From positions 1 through 27,627 of the forward strand of contig JANPJV010000179.1 in NCBI GenBank assembly GCA_031425695.1: a DNA stretch of 27,627 bases, in the 5' to 3' direction. The stretch comes from JANPJV01 sp031425695 (GTDB taxonomy: Bacteria > Pseudomonadota > Gammaproteobacteria > Xanthomonadales > SZUA-5). The notes beneath the pieces are model-generated. The model did no database searches and had not been told where the DNA came from. It was given only the letters and a program-made list of their open reading frames with translations. Made by a program: the position numbers and the translations under genes. Shown here one piece after another: positions 1 through 7,761 of this stretch; the stretch's first letter is position 1, and the number at the start of each line of letters is the position of its first letter.

Positions 1-1
1 T

Positions 2-151
2 CTGTTTCCAATCGGCATCGCCACCATCCACTTCTCGAGTTGCGAGCGAGCGAGTCTGGAGTTCGCGTTCAATGACGACGAACTGGCGGCCGAGCACGCC
101 GGACGCCGCGGCTCGATGGCGCTCGAACGCATCGGCGGCTGCGGCAACTGA
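2..151 (+). CDS. C-terminal end of secreted SGQG-module protein (partial)
   Basis: Only the last 49 codons and the TGA stop lie inside the window; the gene begins upstream. The peptide ends in a Cys-Glu-Arg-Ala-Ser-Leu-Glu-Phe-Ala-Phe-Asn stretch and a Gly-Gly-Cys-Gly-Asn terminus, the same as the end of the next gene. The first 119 bases are identical to 3411-3529, after which the two copies differ at several silent sites and one Ala/Glu codon. It is therefore the tail of a tandem paralogue that presumably also ends in a WYxPxxSGQG module. Function is unknown, and export is inferred only from the complete paralogue. Confidence 0.85.
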   Translation: MFPIGIATIHFSSCERASLEFAFNDDELAAEHAGRRGSMALERIGGCGN

Positions 152-294
152 TGCGTGTGTCTTTTTCTCGATCCATGCGCAACGGCGCTGAAGCGTGTTT
201 CCAGCGGCGGCGAAAGGTGATCGCTTTTCGCGTGGCTACCCGAGTAGTCAGCACAACCCGGACTCCGGGCACGACCATCCGCAAGTGGAATCTG

Positions 295-3200
295 ATGAAC
301 TTCGTCCGCTATCCCCTCTTGGTTGCACTCAGCTGCATGTTCTCGCTGTCGGCTCACGCGCAAGGCACTGTGCCGATCATCGATCCCGTAGCGCCAACGG
401 TGGGCCAAGCCGCGGTCGCCGCGTCGGGTGACTATTGGCTCGAGGTCGAACACCGAAGTGGGGTCATCAGCATCGATCGATATGGCAGCGACGGCAGGCT
501 GGGCTCACGCGATTTCTTGCCTGAAACCGGTGAGTGGAGCCGCAGCATCGAGGTCCCGGAGCTGTTACCACAGCCTGATGGCAGCTCGCTCGGCGGCGGA
601 CCTTCCTGCGATGTATGGCGCTTTGGCGCAGATGGCAGGCTGAAGTTCCGCAGCCGCGCTCTCCATGCAGAAACGAATTCGCATTGCCGGTATTTTGCGC
701 AATCTGCATCCGGTGACGTGTGGTTGGCTGAATTCCAGCAGTCCACCCAGCAGATGCGATTGCGCCGGCTGGATGCGGCCGGACGCGATCTCGGGCCGGT
801 AGAGCCGGACCCGCTGACGGCAGTCAACTCGAATCTCCTGGCGGTGCCGGACAGCGAATCGGTCCGCGTCGGCACGCATACCCTGGATGGACGCCGCCAC
901 CCCAGCGTCGCCGAAATCCGCCCCGATGGCAGCCGCGCTCGCGAATGGGTTGCCCCCGCCGAGATGCGCGATGCGCCGATCGTGAACCTGCTGCCGGGCG
1001 CTGATGGCGCGCTCATCGCCATTGGCGGCAGTCACCTGCCCGGCATCTGGATCGGACTGCTGGCGCCCTCCGGCACAGCGCAATGGCGCTTGCTCGACCC
1101 GCAGCTGACCTTGGATCCGGCGCCCCGCGCACGCGTCGAAGTCAACGGCCGGGTGGCCTTGCTCGTCCGCGGCGCGCCCGGGGTCGGGCGCAGCTTTCTG
1201 CTGCTGGATGCGAACCTCCAAGTGAGCGGCCGCTTCGACCTGCCGCCGGGAATGGAATGCGTCGTACCTACCGCGCAGTGCGGACTTCAGTTCCAGGCCA
1301 ACGGGCAGTGGCAGGTGCTGTTGCTCAAAGGCGTCGACGGGATCTTGAGCCTGCATCTTTTGCGGATCTCACCGGTAGGGGCGGTGCTTTCCGACCAGAG
1401 AATTCCCGATATCGGCATTCCGGATGAGATCGACGCACTGCCGGCGGGCGGATGGCTGGTGAGCCGCTTCAGGCTGCTTCATCGCGTGAACACGAATGGC
1501 ACCGTGCAGGCACTTCAGCCTACCCAGGATTCGTCACAATCCGCGACCCTGCTCGGCGAGTACCGTCTCGGCGGCGAACGCTATGCGGGCTTTGGAAGCG
1601 AGTACGGAATGTTGTTCGCGCGCCTGGACGACGCCGGTCAGGTGCTCTGGCAACACCGCTTCCTCGCGGATGCCGAGCAGGATCAAGCTTGGTCGGACAG
1701 AGCCGTGCAAATCGTCGGTGGCCAGGTGTGCATGTTCGACGAGCGCGGTGCGGCTGAACGTCCTCCGCTGCGCTGCTTCGACCGCAGCAGCGGGCGGCTG
1801 CGCTTCGAGCACGATTTTGGATTCGACCCGCCCGAGTGGGCCGGCTTTGCCAATGGGATTTTGGTCTACATCGATTACGACGCCAACGCAGCCCTGCTCC
1901 TGCGCCGGAGAAACCTGCTCGAGGACCGCGAGCTGGGATCGATCACAGTCCCGTTTACACATCAAAGCACGGTGCGCTTGCGCGCTGATCTGGTGACTCG
2001 GCAATCAGTTGCGTTGATCGGCATCCAGGCCAATCAGTCCCACCATAGTGCGGCTGTGCTCGATGAGAACGACGCGGCCCTGCGCCTGCTGCCGATTGGT
2101 GACTACCCGAGAGAATTCTTTTTACTCCGCGATCGCGTGTTTCTGTTGCGCTTGGGACCGGGTCAAGCTTCCGGAGCGCTCGCGTTGCAGGTCATCGACC
2201 TTCCAAGTGGCAGCCAGGTATTCGCGGCTGAGCTCGCGGCGGCGGTCAGTCGACAGCGATGGTCGCACCGGGTCGCGCTCGGCAGCGACCGACTGTACGT
2301 CGGCGTAACCGGCCTGCCCGCTTCGACGCTGGCGCCCGCTGACCGCGCGCGGGTATTGGCGATGCCGCTGAACGGCTCGCGCATCGACTGGCAGCGCGAT
2401 CTGCCGTACGACACCGACTCGCTGCGCGACCTCGCCAGCGTGCCGGCGCGCAACGCCTTGCTGGTGACGGGCGGCGGGAACGGCGCCGTGCAGCTTTCAC
2501 TGCTCAACGCTGCGACCGGCAGCCCGGTCGAACAGCGAGCGCTGCCGTGTGGGGGCAGCCAATGCTGGTTTCGACCGATAAGCCTGGGAAACCCCGTGGA
2601 TCGATATCACCTGCTCGTCAGCGACTACGGCAGCCGCACCGGACGCAAGTTGCGTAACTTCGATATCGACCTGCGCAATCCCGCAAACCTGCCCGCGGGA
2701 CAGCCCGGCGTCACCGGCGCCTGGTATTCGCCCGCGAGCAGCGGCCAGGGTTTCGTGCTCAGCTGGCTGCCTGGATCGAATACGCTGTTTGCGCCTTGGT
2801 TCACCTATCGCGGAGCCGTCGGCGACGGTGAAGAAGGCTTGAGCTGGTATTCGCTGCAGGGGACGGCGACGCCGCAATCCGGATCAGTCACCCTGCAGAT
2901 CCTGCGCAACCGCGGTGGCCGCTTTGCACAGCCGCCCATCACCACGTCCGAAGTGGTCGGCAGCGCCACGCTGCGTTTCACCGATTGCGATCGGGCCAGC
3001 TTGGCCTATCGCTTCAATGCCGACGTCGAAGGTGGCAAGGGCAGGGTGGTGCCCTGGGTACGCATCGGCGCGCGGGTGCATCCGTGCCGTGATGCAGCCG
3101 GCGCCCTGCATCCTCCGCAACTCGCGGTGACCGATACCGCGGGCTTCAGCACGCGCCAGTCCGGCGCCTGGTACAACCCGGCCACATCGGGTCAGGGGCT

Positions 3201-3561
3201 GATGCTCGAAGTGGTGCCTGCCGACAGCGCACAGGCGGGGCTGCTCTTCGGCGCGTGGTTCAGCTACGACCCGGAAGTCCCCGCGAATGATCCGACCGCG
3301 CAGGACTGGCTCGTGCTCCAGGGCACGCTCGCGGGAGCGCAGGCCGGGCGCGTCGACCTGCCGATCCTGCGCGTGATCGGCGGCACGCTCGATGGCTTGC
3401 CCACCGGCAATCTGTTTCCAATCGGCATCGCCACCATCCACTTCTCGAGTTGCGAGCGAGCGAGTCTGGAGTTCGCGTTCAATGACGACGAACTGGCGGC
3501 CGAGCACGCCGGACGCCGCGGCTCGATGGAGCTGGAACGAATTGGCGGCTGCGGTAACTGA
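295..3561 (+). CDS. Secreted PQQ-like propeller protein with two C-terminal WYxPxxSGQG modules
   Basis: A 1088-residue protein starting at the ATG at 295. This start gives a clean signal peptide ending Ala-His-Ala before Gln; the in-frame ATG at 151, overlapping the previous stop, would add 48 arginine-rich residues and bury the signal. Residues about 25-790 are beta-rich with blade-like motifs such as GQVLWQHRF and SRIDWQRDLPY, resembling PQQ/quinoprotein-type propellers. Two related modules follow, from about 805 and 955. Each opens with GAWY(S/N)PA(S/T)SGQG, continues through a hydrophobic LFxxWF(S/T)Y strand, and closes with a Cys-x-Arg-Ala-Ser-Leu motif. I do not know a biochemical activity for this family. 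Export to the periplasm or medium is well supported, and a surface or binding role is a guess. It is a tandem paralogue of the partial gene upstream. Confidence 0.82.
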   Translation: MNFVRYPLLVALSCMFSLSAHAQGTVPIIDPVAPTVGQAAVAASGDYWLEVEHRSGVISIDRYGSDGRLGSRDFLPETGEWSRSIEVPELLPQPDGSSLGGGPSCDVWRFGADGRLKFRSRALHAETNSHCRYFAQSASGDVWLAEFQQSTQQMRLRRLDAAGRDLGPVEPDPLTAVNSNLLAVPDSESVRVGTHTLDGRRHPSVAEIRPDGSRAREWVAPAEMRDAPIVNLLPGADGALIAIGGSHLPGIWIGLLAPSGTAQWRLLDPQLTLDPAPRARVEVNGRVALLVRGAPGVGRSFLLLDANLQVSGRFDLPPGMECVVPTAQCGLQFQANGQWQVLLLKGVDGILSLHLLRISPVGAVLSDQRIPDIGIPDEIDALPAGGWLVSRFRLLHRVNTNGTVQALQPTQDSSQSATLLGEYRLGGERYAGFGSEYGMLFARLDDAGQVLWQHRFLADAEQDQAWSDRAVQIVGGQVCMFDERGAAERPPLRCFDRSSGRLRFEHDFGFDPPEWAGFANGILVYIDYDANAALLLRRRNLLEDRELGSITVPFTHQSTVRLRADLVTRQSVALIGIQANQSHHSAAVLDENDAALRLLPIGDYPREFFLLRDRVFLLRLGPGQASGALALQVIDLPSGSQVFAAELAAAVSRQRWSHRVALGSDRLYVGVTGLPASTLAPADRARVLAMPLNGSRIDWQRDLPYDTDSLRDLASVPARNALLVTGGGNGAVQLSLLNAATGSPVEQRALPCGGSQCWFRPISLGNPVDRYHLLVSDYGSRTGRKLRNFDIDLRNPANLPAGQPGVTGAWYSPASSGQGFVLSWLPGSNTLFAPWFTYRGAVGDGEEGLSWYSLQGTATPQSGSVTLQILRNRGGRFAQPPITTSEVVGSATLRFTDCDRASLAYRFNADVEGGKGRVVPWVRIGARVHPCRDAAGALHPPQLAVTDTAGFSTRQSGAWYNPATSGQGLMLEVVPADSAQAGLLFGAWFSYDPEVPANDPTAQDWLVLQGTLAGAQAGRVDLPILRVIGGTLDGLPTGNLFPIGIATIHFSSCERASLEFAFNDDELAAEHAGRRGSMELERIGGCGN

Positions 3562-3715
3562 CCGCCACCGCCGAAGCGCCGATCGAGCTTGCGCGCAGCC
3601 CGTATCGGTTGAATGCGCGCTTGCCCTACTGGGAGCGGCCACGGCCGCGATTCGTGTCAGGGCTGGCACCCTACTTCGAGGACTGAGTCGCTGTTGCGAC
3701 GCCTTCGATTCGGCA

Positions 3716-3744
3716 AAGCGTTCGGACAAGGTCCGAACCCACGC
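3716..3744 (-). repeat. Dispersed GTCCGGAC-type hairpin, single inverted copy
   Basis: Read on the minus strand this matches the unit of the array at 15973-16147, in the opposite orientation. The stem here is GTTCGGAC/GTCCGAAC (3720-3727 with 3731-3738) around a three-base loop, eight perfect pairs. Relative to the array, one base in each arm has changed and pairing is retained. It sits in the 266-bp gap between the propeller protein and the DUF885 gene. I see no convincing promoter or T-tract terminator elsewhere in that gap. Confidence 0.75.
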
Positions 3745-3827
3745 AGCGCAACCCCGCGACTTCCCGCATACGGCGCCGTCGCGATTTTTCAGGCAGAGTC
3801 GCGGGCCGCGTCCATTGGAGCCCACCC

Positions 3828-5642
3828 ATGTCCCGCAGCTTGCTGGTGTGCACGATCCTGGCCGCGCTGCTCGGCGGTTGCGGGCAATCCCCCGAGCCGG
3901 CGGCGCCGGCACCGAACGTTGGCCCTCAGGCCGCGAATGAGGACCGCGCCGCACGCTTGAATGCGCTGTATGCCGAGTTCTGGGAGGACTCGCTCAAGCA
4001 CAACCCGCTCGAGGCGACCCAGGTCGGCGATCCGCGTTACAACGCCGAGTTGCCGAACCGCCTGGCGCCAGAGTATCGGGCCGCAACCAAGGCGCTCGCG
4101 GAGCGCTATCTCGACAGCGCGCGCAAGATTGGATCGGAAGGGCTGACCGGTCAGGATCTTTTGTCGTACGAGCTGTTCGAGCGTTACCAGCGCGACGTGC
4201 TCGAGGGGCTCGAGTATCCGAACCACCTGGCGCCGCTCAACCAGTTCTACAGCTTCGCCAACCAGTTCGCGACGCTCGGCTCGGGCACCACCGCGCAGCC
4301 CTTCAAGACGGTCAAGGATTACGAAGACTGGCTCGAGCGCGCCTCGAAGATTCCAGCAATCTTCGACCAGGCGATTGCCAACATGCGCGAAGGCGTCGCC
4401 GCTGGCATCGTGCAGCCGAAGGTCCTGATGGAAAAGGTACTGCCGCAACTCGACCAGCAGATCGTCGACAAGCTCGAAGACAGCACGTACTACGGACCCA
4501 TCAAGAGCTTCCCGGACAGCATCGGAGACGCGGACCGCGCGCGCCTCACCGCAGCGTTCGAAAAGCTCATCAGCGAGCAACTGCTTCCAGCGTATCAGCG
4601 CCTGCGCAGCTACATCGCCGACGAATACCTCGCGGGCGCGCGCGACACAGTGGGGCTGAGCGCGCTGCCGAACGGCGCCGAGTGGTATGCATTCCAGGTA
4701 CGTCAGAGCACGACCACCGAGCTCACCCCGGATGAGATTCACCAGATCGGCCTGGACGAGGTCAAGCGCATCCACGGCGAGATGGAAACGCTGCAAGCCT
4801 CGATGGGCATCGCCGGCTCGCTCAAGGACTTTTTCACCGCGATGAAGGCCGATCCGGCCAACTACTTCAGCGATGAGCTCGAGCTGCTGGCCGCGTATGG
4901 CAGCTTCCGCTCGACCATCGAGCCCAAGCTGGCAGCCTTGTTCGACATCAAGCCGAAGGCTGATTTCGAGATCCGTCCGGTCGAGGCCTTCCGCGCGGCG
5001 TCGGCGTCGAGCGGCCAGTACAACGGCCCGAGCGAGGACGGCACGCGCGCGGGCATTTTCTACGTCAACACCTTCGACCTGCGCGCCCGCCCGCGCTGGG
5101 CGCTCGAATCTTTGTACCTGCACGAAGCCACGCCCGGCCACCATTTCCAGATTGCGCTGCAGCGCGAACTCACCGATCTGCCCAAGTTCCGCCGCTTCGG
5201 GGGTGAGACCGCCTTTGCCGAGGGCTGGGGTCTGTATGCCGAATCACTCGGCAAGGAGCTCGGTGTCTACACTGATCCGGTGATGCAATTCGGTGCGCTC
5301 GATGCCGAGCTCTGGCGCGCGATCCGCCTCGTCGCCGACACCGGCATCCACGCCAAGGGCTGGACCCGCGACCAGGTGCTGGAATACATGTACGCCAATT
5401 CCCCCGCCGAGCCGACCCGCGCCATCTCCGAAGCCGAGCGCTTCATGGCCATCCCCGGCCAGGCGCTCGCGTACAAGATCGGCCAGCTCAAGATCCGCGA
5501 ACTGCGCACCCGCAGCGAAGCCGCACTAGGCGACAAGTTCGACATCAAGGCTTTCCACCGCGAAGTGCTGAAGGATGGATCATTGCCGCTCGATGTCCTC
5601 GAAAAGAAGATCGATCGGTGGGTGAGCCGTGGTGGCGCGTAG
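3828..5642 (+). CDS. DUF885-family lipoprotein, putative zinc metallopeptidase
   Basis: 604 residues. The ATG at 3828 has a GGAG about eight bases upstream. It opens with a lipoprotein signal whose lipobox is Leu-Gly-Gly-Cys near residue 18, so the mature protein should be membrane-anchored and periplasmic. The family signature is clear: HEATPGHH begins at His432, and EGWGLYAES begins at Glu465. In DUF885 proteins these are taken as a zinc site, with the HE..GHH histidines and a downstream glutamate. The fold is thought to resemble M32/M3-type helical peptidases, but the substrate is not established. The length is typical for the family. It stands alone in its orientation block with no evident operon partner. 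Family membership is near certain; peptidase activity is inferred. Confidence 0.9.
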   Translation: MSRSLLVCTILAALLGGCGQSPEPAAPAPNVGPQAANEDRAARLNALYAEFWEDSLKHNPLEATQVGDPRYNAELPNRLAPEYRAATKALAERYLDSARKIGSEGLTGQDLLSYELFERYQRDVLEGLEYPNHLAPLNQFYSFANQFATLGSGTTAQPFKTVKDYEDWLERASKIPAIFDQAIANMREGVAAGIVQPKVLMEKVLPQLDQQIVDKLEDSTYYGPIKSFPDSIGDADRARLTAAFEKLISEQLLPAYQRLRSYIADEYLAGARDTVGLSALPNGAEWYAFQVRQSTTTELTPDEIHQIGLDEVKRIHGEMETLQASMGIAGSLKDFFTAMKADPANYFSDELELLAAYGSFRSTIEPKLAALFDIKPKADFEIRPVEAFRAASASSGQYNGPSEDGTRAGIFYVNTFDLRARPRWALESLYLHEATPGHHFQIALQRELTDLPKFRRFGGETAFAEGWGLYAESLGKELGVYTDPVMQFGALDAELWRAIRLVADTGIHAKGWTRDQVLEYMYANSPAEPTRAISEAERFMAIPGQALAYKIGQLKIRELRTRSEAALGDKFDIKAFHREVLKDGSLPLDVLEKKIDRWVSRGGA

Positions 5643-5646
5643 CGCC

Positions 5647-5666
5647 TGCCGACGCATGCGTCGGCA
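5647..5666. repeat. Perfect 20-bp palindrome
   Basis: TGCCGACGCATGCGTCGGCA is a perfect 10+10 palindrome with no spacer, starting four bases after the DUF885 stop. No T-run follows, so it is not a standard intrinsic terminator. Its 14-bp core CGACGCATGCGTCG recurs at 20168-20181 inside the 5' end of hemB. It may be a protein-binding site or part of a dispersed repeat family. Confidence 0.65.
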
Positions 5667-5720
5667 TTGGTGAGCGCCCGGCGGCTGAGCCGAAGGGCCA
5701 GGACGCGAGGAGGTAGCTCT

Positions 5721-5815
5721 CGTAGGTCATGTTGCTCGCGCAGCGAGCTACTTGACGATGTCGGGCGTAGCGAAGAGCGTCAAGTAGCCCGCTCACGCGG
5801 GCAACATGACCTACG
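5721..5815. repeat. GTAG-REP inverted pair (family A, copy 1)
   Basis: A 95-bp nested palindrome. The outer arms CGTAGGTCATGTTG and CAACATGACCTACG are exact complements, as are the inner arms CTACTTGACG and CGTCAAGTAG. Between each outer and inner arm sits a small hairpin: GCTCGC-GCA-GCGAGC at 5734-5748 and CCCGC-TCAC-GCGGG at 5788-5801. Read outward from the centre, each half is GTAG, then a short hairpin, then CAACATGACCTACG. This is the organisation of GTAG-headed REP sequences mobilised by RAYT transposases. A second pair lies at 22651-22747. Confidence 0.85.
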
Positions 5816-5850
5816 TGGGTCCTCGAGTCCGCGCTTCAGGCGATCCCCGC

Positions 5851-5856
5851 TAGACT
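5851..5856 (+). promoter_or_regulatory. Possible -10 element for yheS, leaderless start
   Basis: TAGACT lies seven bases before the yheS ATG, so transcription from it would begin at or next to the start codon. No purine-rich ribosome-binding site precedes the ATG (the bases are CCGCGCC), which fits a leaderless mRNA. No good -35 hexamer is seen at the usual spacing, so this remains tentative. Confidence 0.35.
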
Positions 5857-5863
5857 CCGCGCC

Positions 5864-7477
5864 ATGATTACTTTCAGAAATTTCGCGCTCCGGCGTGGCG
5901 AGAAGCTGTTGCTCTCGGAGATGGATATCGCGCTGTTCGATGGCATGCGCGTGGGCGTGATCGGGCGCAATGGGTGTGGCAAGACCAGCCTGTTTGCTGC
6001 GATCCAGGGCGAGGTCGAGGCGGATCGGGGCGACCTCGACATTCCGGCGCGGCTGCGCATTGCCAGCGTCTCGCAGGAGACGCCGTCGCTGCCGGATCCA
6101 GCCATCGACTACGTGCTGTCGGGCGATACCGCGGTGCACGCGATCATCCGCGCCGAGGCGATCGCGATGGCCGAGGAAGACTGGGATGCAGTCGCGACCG
6201 CGCACCAGCAACTCGCCGAGATCAATGGCTACGACGCCACCGCGCGTGCAGGACGCTTGCTGCACGGGCTCGGCTTTCGTGCCGAGACGCACGACATGCC
6301 GGTCTCGGCGTTCTCTGGCGGCTGGCGCGTGCGCTTGAATCTCGCCCGTGCGCTGATGATGCCGAGCGATCTCTTGCTACTCGACGAGCCGACCAACCAT
6401 CTCGATCTCGACGCGGTACTCTGGCTCGAACAGTGGCTGCTCAAGTATCCCGGCATGCTGCTGATGATCTCGCACGACCGTGAGTTCCTCGACGGCGTCA
6501 GCACGCACACGCTCCATCTGAATGAGGGCCGCGCCAAGCTCTACACAGGCGACTACACGAGTTTCGAGCGGCAGCGCTCCGAGCATCTGCGCCAGCAGCA
6601 GATCGCGTTTGAAAAGGAGCAGGTCGAGCGCGCTCACCTGCAGGCCTTCATCGATCGCTTCAAGGCGTCGGCCGCGCGCGCCAAGCAGGCGCAGTCGCGC
6701 GTCAAGCGCCTCGCCAAGCTCGCTGGCACCGAGGCGGTCCGCGCCGAGCGCCAGGTCCGCATCGGCTTCTCGGAGCCAGTCAAGCAGCCGTTCTCGCTGA
6801 TCCAGCTACGCGATGTCGAGGCCGGCTATGGCGACACCGTGATTCTCGATCGGGTGCGCTTCGGGCTCGAAGCCGGGGATCGTATCGGCTTGCTGGGCCC
6901 CAACGGCGCCGGTAAGTCGACGCTGGTGAAGACGCTCGTCGGCGAGTTGCCGCTGCTCAGTGGCGAGCGGGTCGTTCATCCGGATCTCGAGCTCGGCTAT
7001 TTCGCGCAGCACACGGTCGAATCCCTGCATGAGGGCCAGAGCCCGGTCGACCATCTGCGTGATATCGCGCCGACCACCAGCCTGCAGGATTTCCGCGATT
7101 TCCTCGGGCGCTGGAGCTTTCCGGGCAACAAGGCATTCGAGCTGGTTGATGGATTCTCCGGCGGCGAGCGGGCGCGCCTGGCGCTGGCGCTGATCGCGTG
7201 GCGACGTCCGAATGTGCTGCTGCTCGATGAGCCGACCAACCATCTCGACCTGGAAACGCGCGAAGCCCTGGCCGAGGCCTTGAGTGATTTCTCCGGCGCC
7301 ATTGTGCTGGTCTCGCACGATCGCCATCTCACCGGTCTCGTCTGCGAAACCTACTGGCGCGTCGCCGACGGCGTGGTCGCGGCCTTCGACGGCGATCTCG
7401 ACGAGTACGCGGCGTGGCTGCGCTCACGCGGCAACAAGCCGGCGGACAAAGGGGCGCGAAAGGTGGCGGCGGCTTGA
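5864..7477 (+). CDS. yheS: ABC-F family ATP-binding protein, YheS type
   Basis: 537 residues with two ABC cassettes and no membrane segments, so a cytosolic ABC-F protein. The family acts on ribosomes, usually at the E site, to relieve stalled or impaired translation. Cassette 1 has Walker A GRNGCGKTS (about 34-42), signature FSGGW (150-154) and Walker B followed by DEPTNHLD (about 174-181). Cassette 2 has GPNGAGKST (about 345-353), signature FSGGE and a second DEPTNHLD. Between them lies a charged, lysine- and glutamine-rich helical linker (about 235-290), the P-site tRNA-interaction motif region. The N-terminal wording and the NQETPALP-like segment (here SQETPSLP) match YheS rather than Uup or EttA. 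It is about 100 residues shorter than E. coli YheS and lacks the C-terminal extension. It appears monocistronic. Confidence 0.93.
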   Translation: MITFRNFALRRGEKLLLSEMDIALFDGMRVGVIGRNGCGKTSLFAAIQGEVEADRGDLDIPARLRIASVSQETPSLPDPAIDYVLSGDTAVHAIIRAEAIAMAEEDWDAVATAHQQLAEINGYDATARAGRLLHGLGFRAETHDMPVSAFSGGWRVRLNLARALMMPSDLLLLDEPTNHLDLDAVLWLEQWLLKYPGMLLMISHDREFLDGVSTHTLHLNEGRAKLYTGDYTSFERQRSEHLRQQQIAFEKEQVERAHLQAFIDRFKASAARAKQAQSRVKRLAKLAGTEAVRAERQVRIGFSEPVKQPFSLIQLRDVEAGYGDTVILDRVRFGLEAGDRIGLLGPNGAGKSTLVKTLVGELPLLSGERVVHPDLELGYFAQHTVESLHEGQSPVDHLRDIAPTTSLQDFRDFLGRWSFPGNKAFELVDGFSGGERARLALALIAWRRPNVLLLDEPTNHLDLETREALAEALSDFSGAIVLVSHDRHLTGLVCETYWRVADGVVAAFDGDLDEYAAWLRSRGNKPADKGARKVAAA

Positions 7478-7487
7478 AGTCTCCCAA

Positions 7488-7560
7488 CTAGCCCGGGTAA
7501 GCAGGCGCGCCCGGAAAGGGCTCGATCTGCTCCCGGGTGCGCTGCGCTTACCCGGGCTAC
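7488..7560. repeat. GTAG-REP inverted pair of the CCCGGGTAAGC type
   Basis: Begins ten bases after the yheS stop. Read on the minus strand from 7560 it gives GTAG, then CCCGGGT, an AAGCGCAGCGC loop and ACCCGGG. Read on the plus strand from 7488 it gives CTAG, CCCGGGT, then a weaker GCCCGG return arm. The two ends are inverted relative to each other (TAGCCCGGGTAAGC against GCTTACCCGGGCTA). This family is common in gammaproteobacterial intergenic DNA. It may help protect or terminate the yheS transcript, but no T-run is present. The remaining 200 bases up to the TonB receptor are AT-richer, and I see no clear -35/-10 pair in them. Confidence 0.75.
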
Positions 7561-7761
7561 AAAAGCGCTGCGCGCACTCCGACTACAGATAACGATTGTT
7601 CATCAAATCGTCATCGCAAAGTAATGCGAACAGGGCGTGAATGCCTGTATGCGCGCTGAAGCATCTGTTAGTTTCGAGTTAAGGTGCTCGCTGGGCGCCG
7701 AGTCTCACCTACCGCCCCGATACCCGAGCGCAAAGCTCGCGGATCCGACAAGGAAATCACG

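Noticed and set aside
151..294. Upstream start at 151 for the propeller protein, overlapping the previous stop
   Set aside because: It would add 48 arginine-rich residues before an obvious signal peptide; the ATG at 295 places the signal at the N-terminus.
3789..5144. 451-codon minus-strand open frame
   Set aside because: Antisense to the DUF885 gene with no motif or ribosome-binding site; a codon-bias shadow.
5721..5815. Rho-independent terminator for the DUF885 gene
   Set aside because: The structure lacks a T-run on either strand and recurs with conserved flanks elsewhere, which fits a REP pair better.
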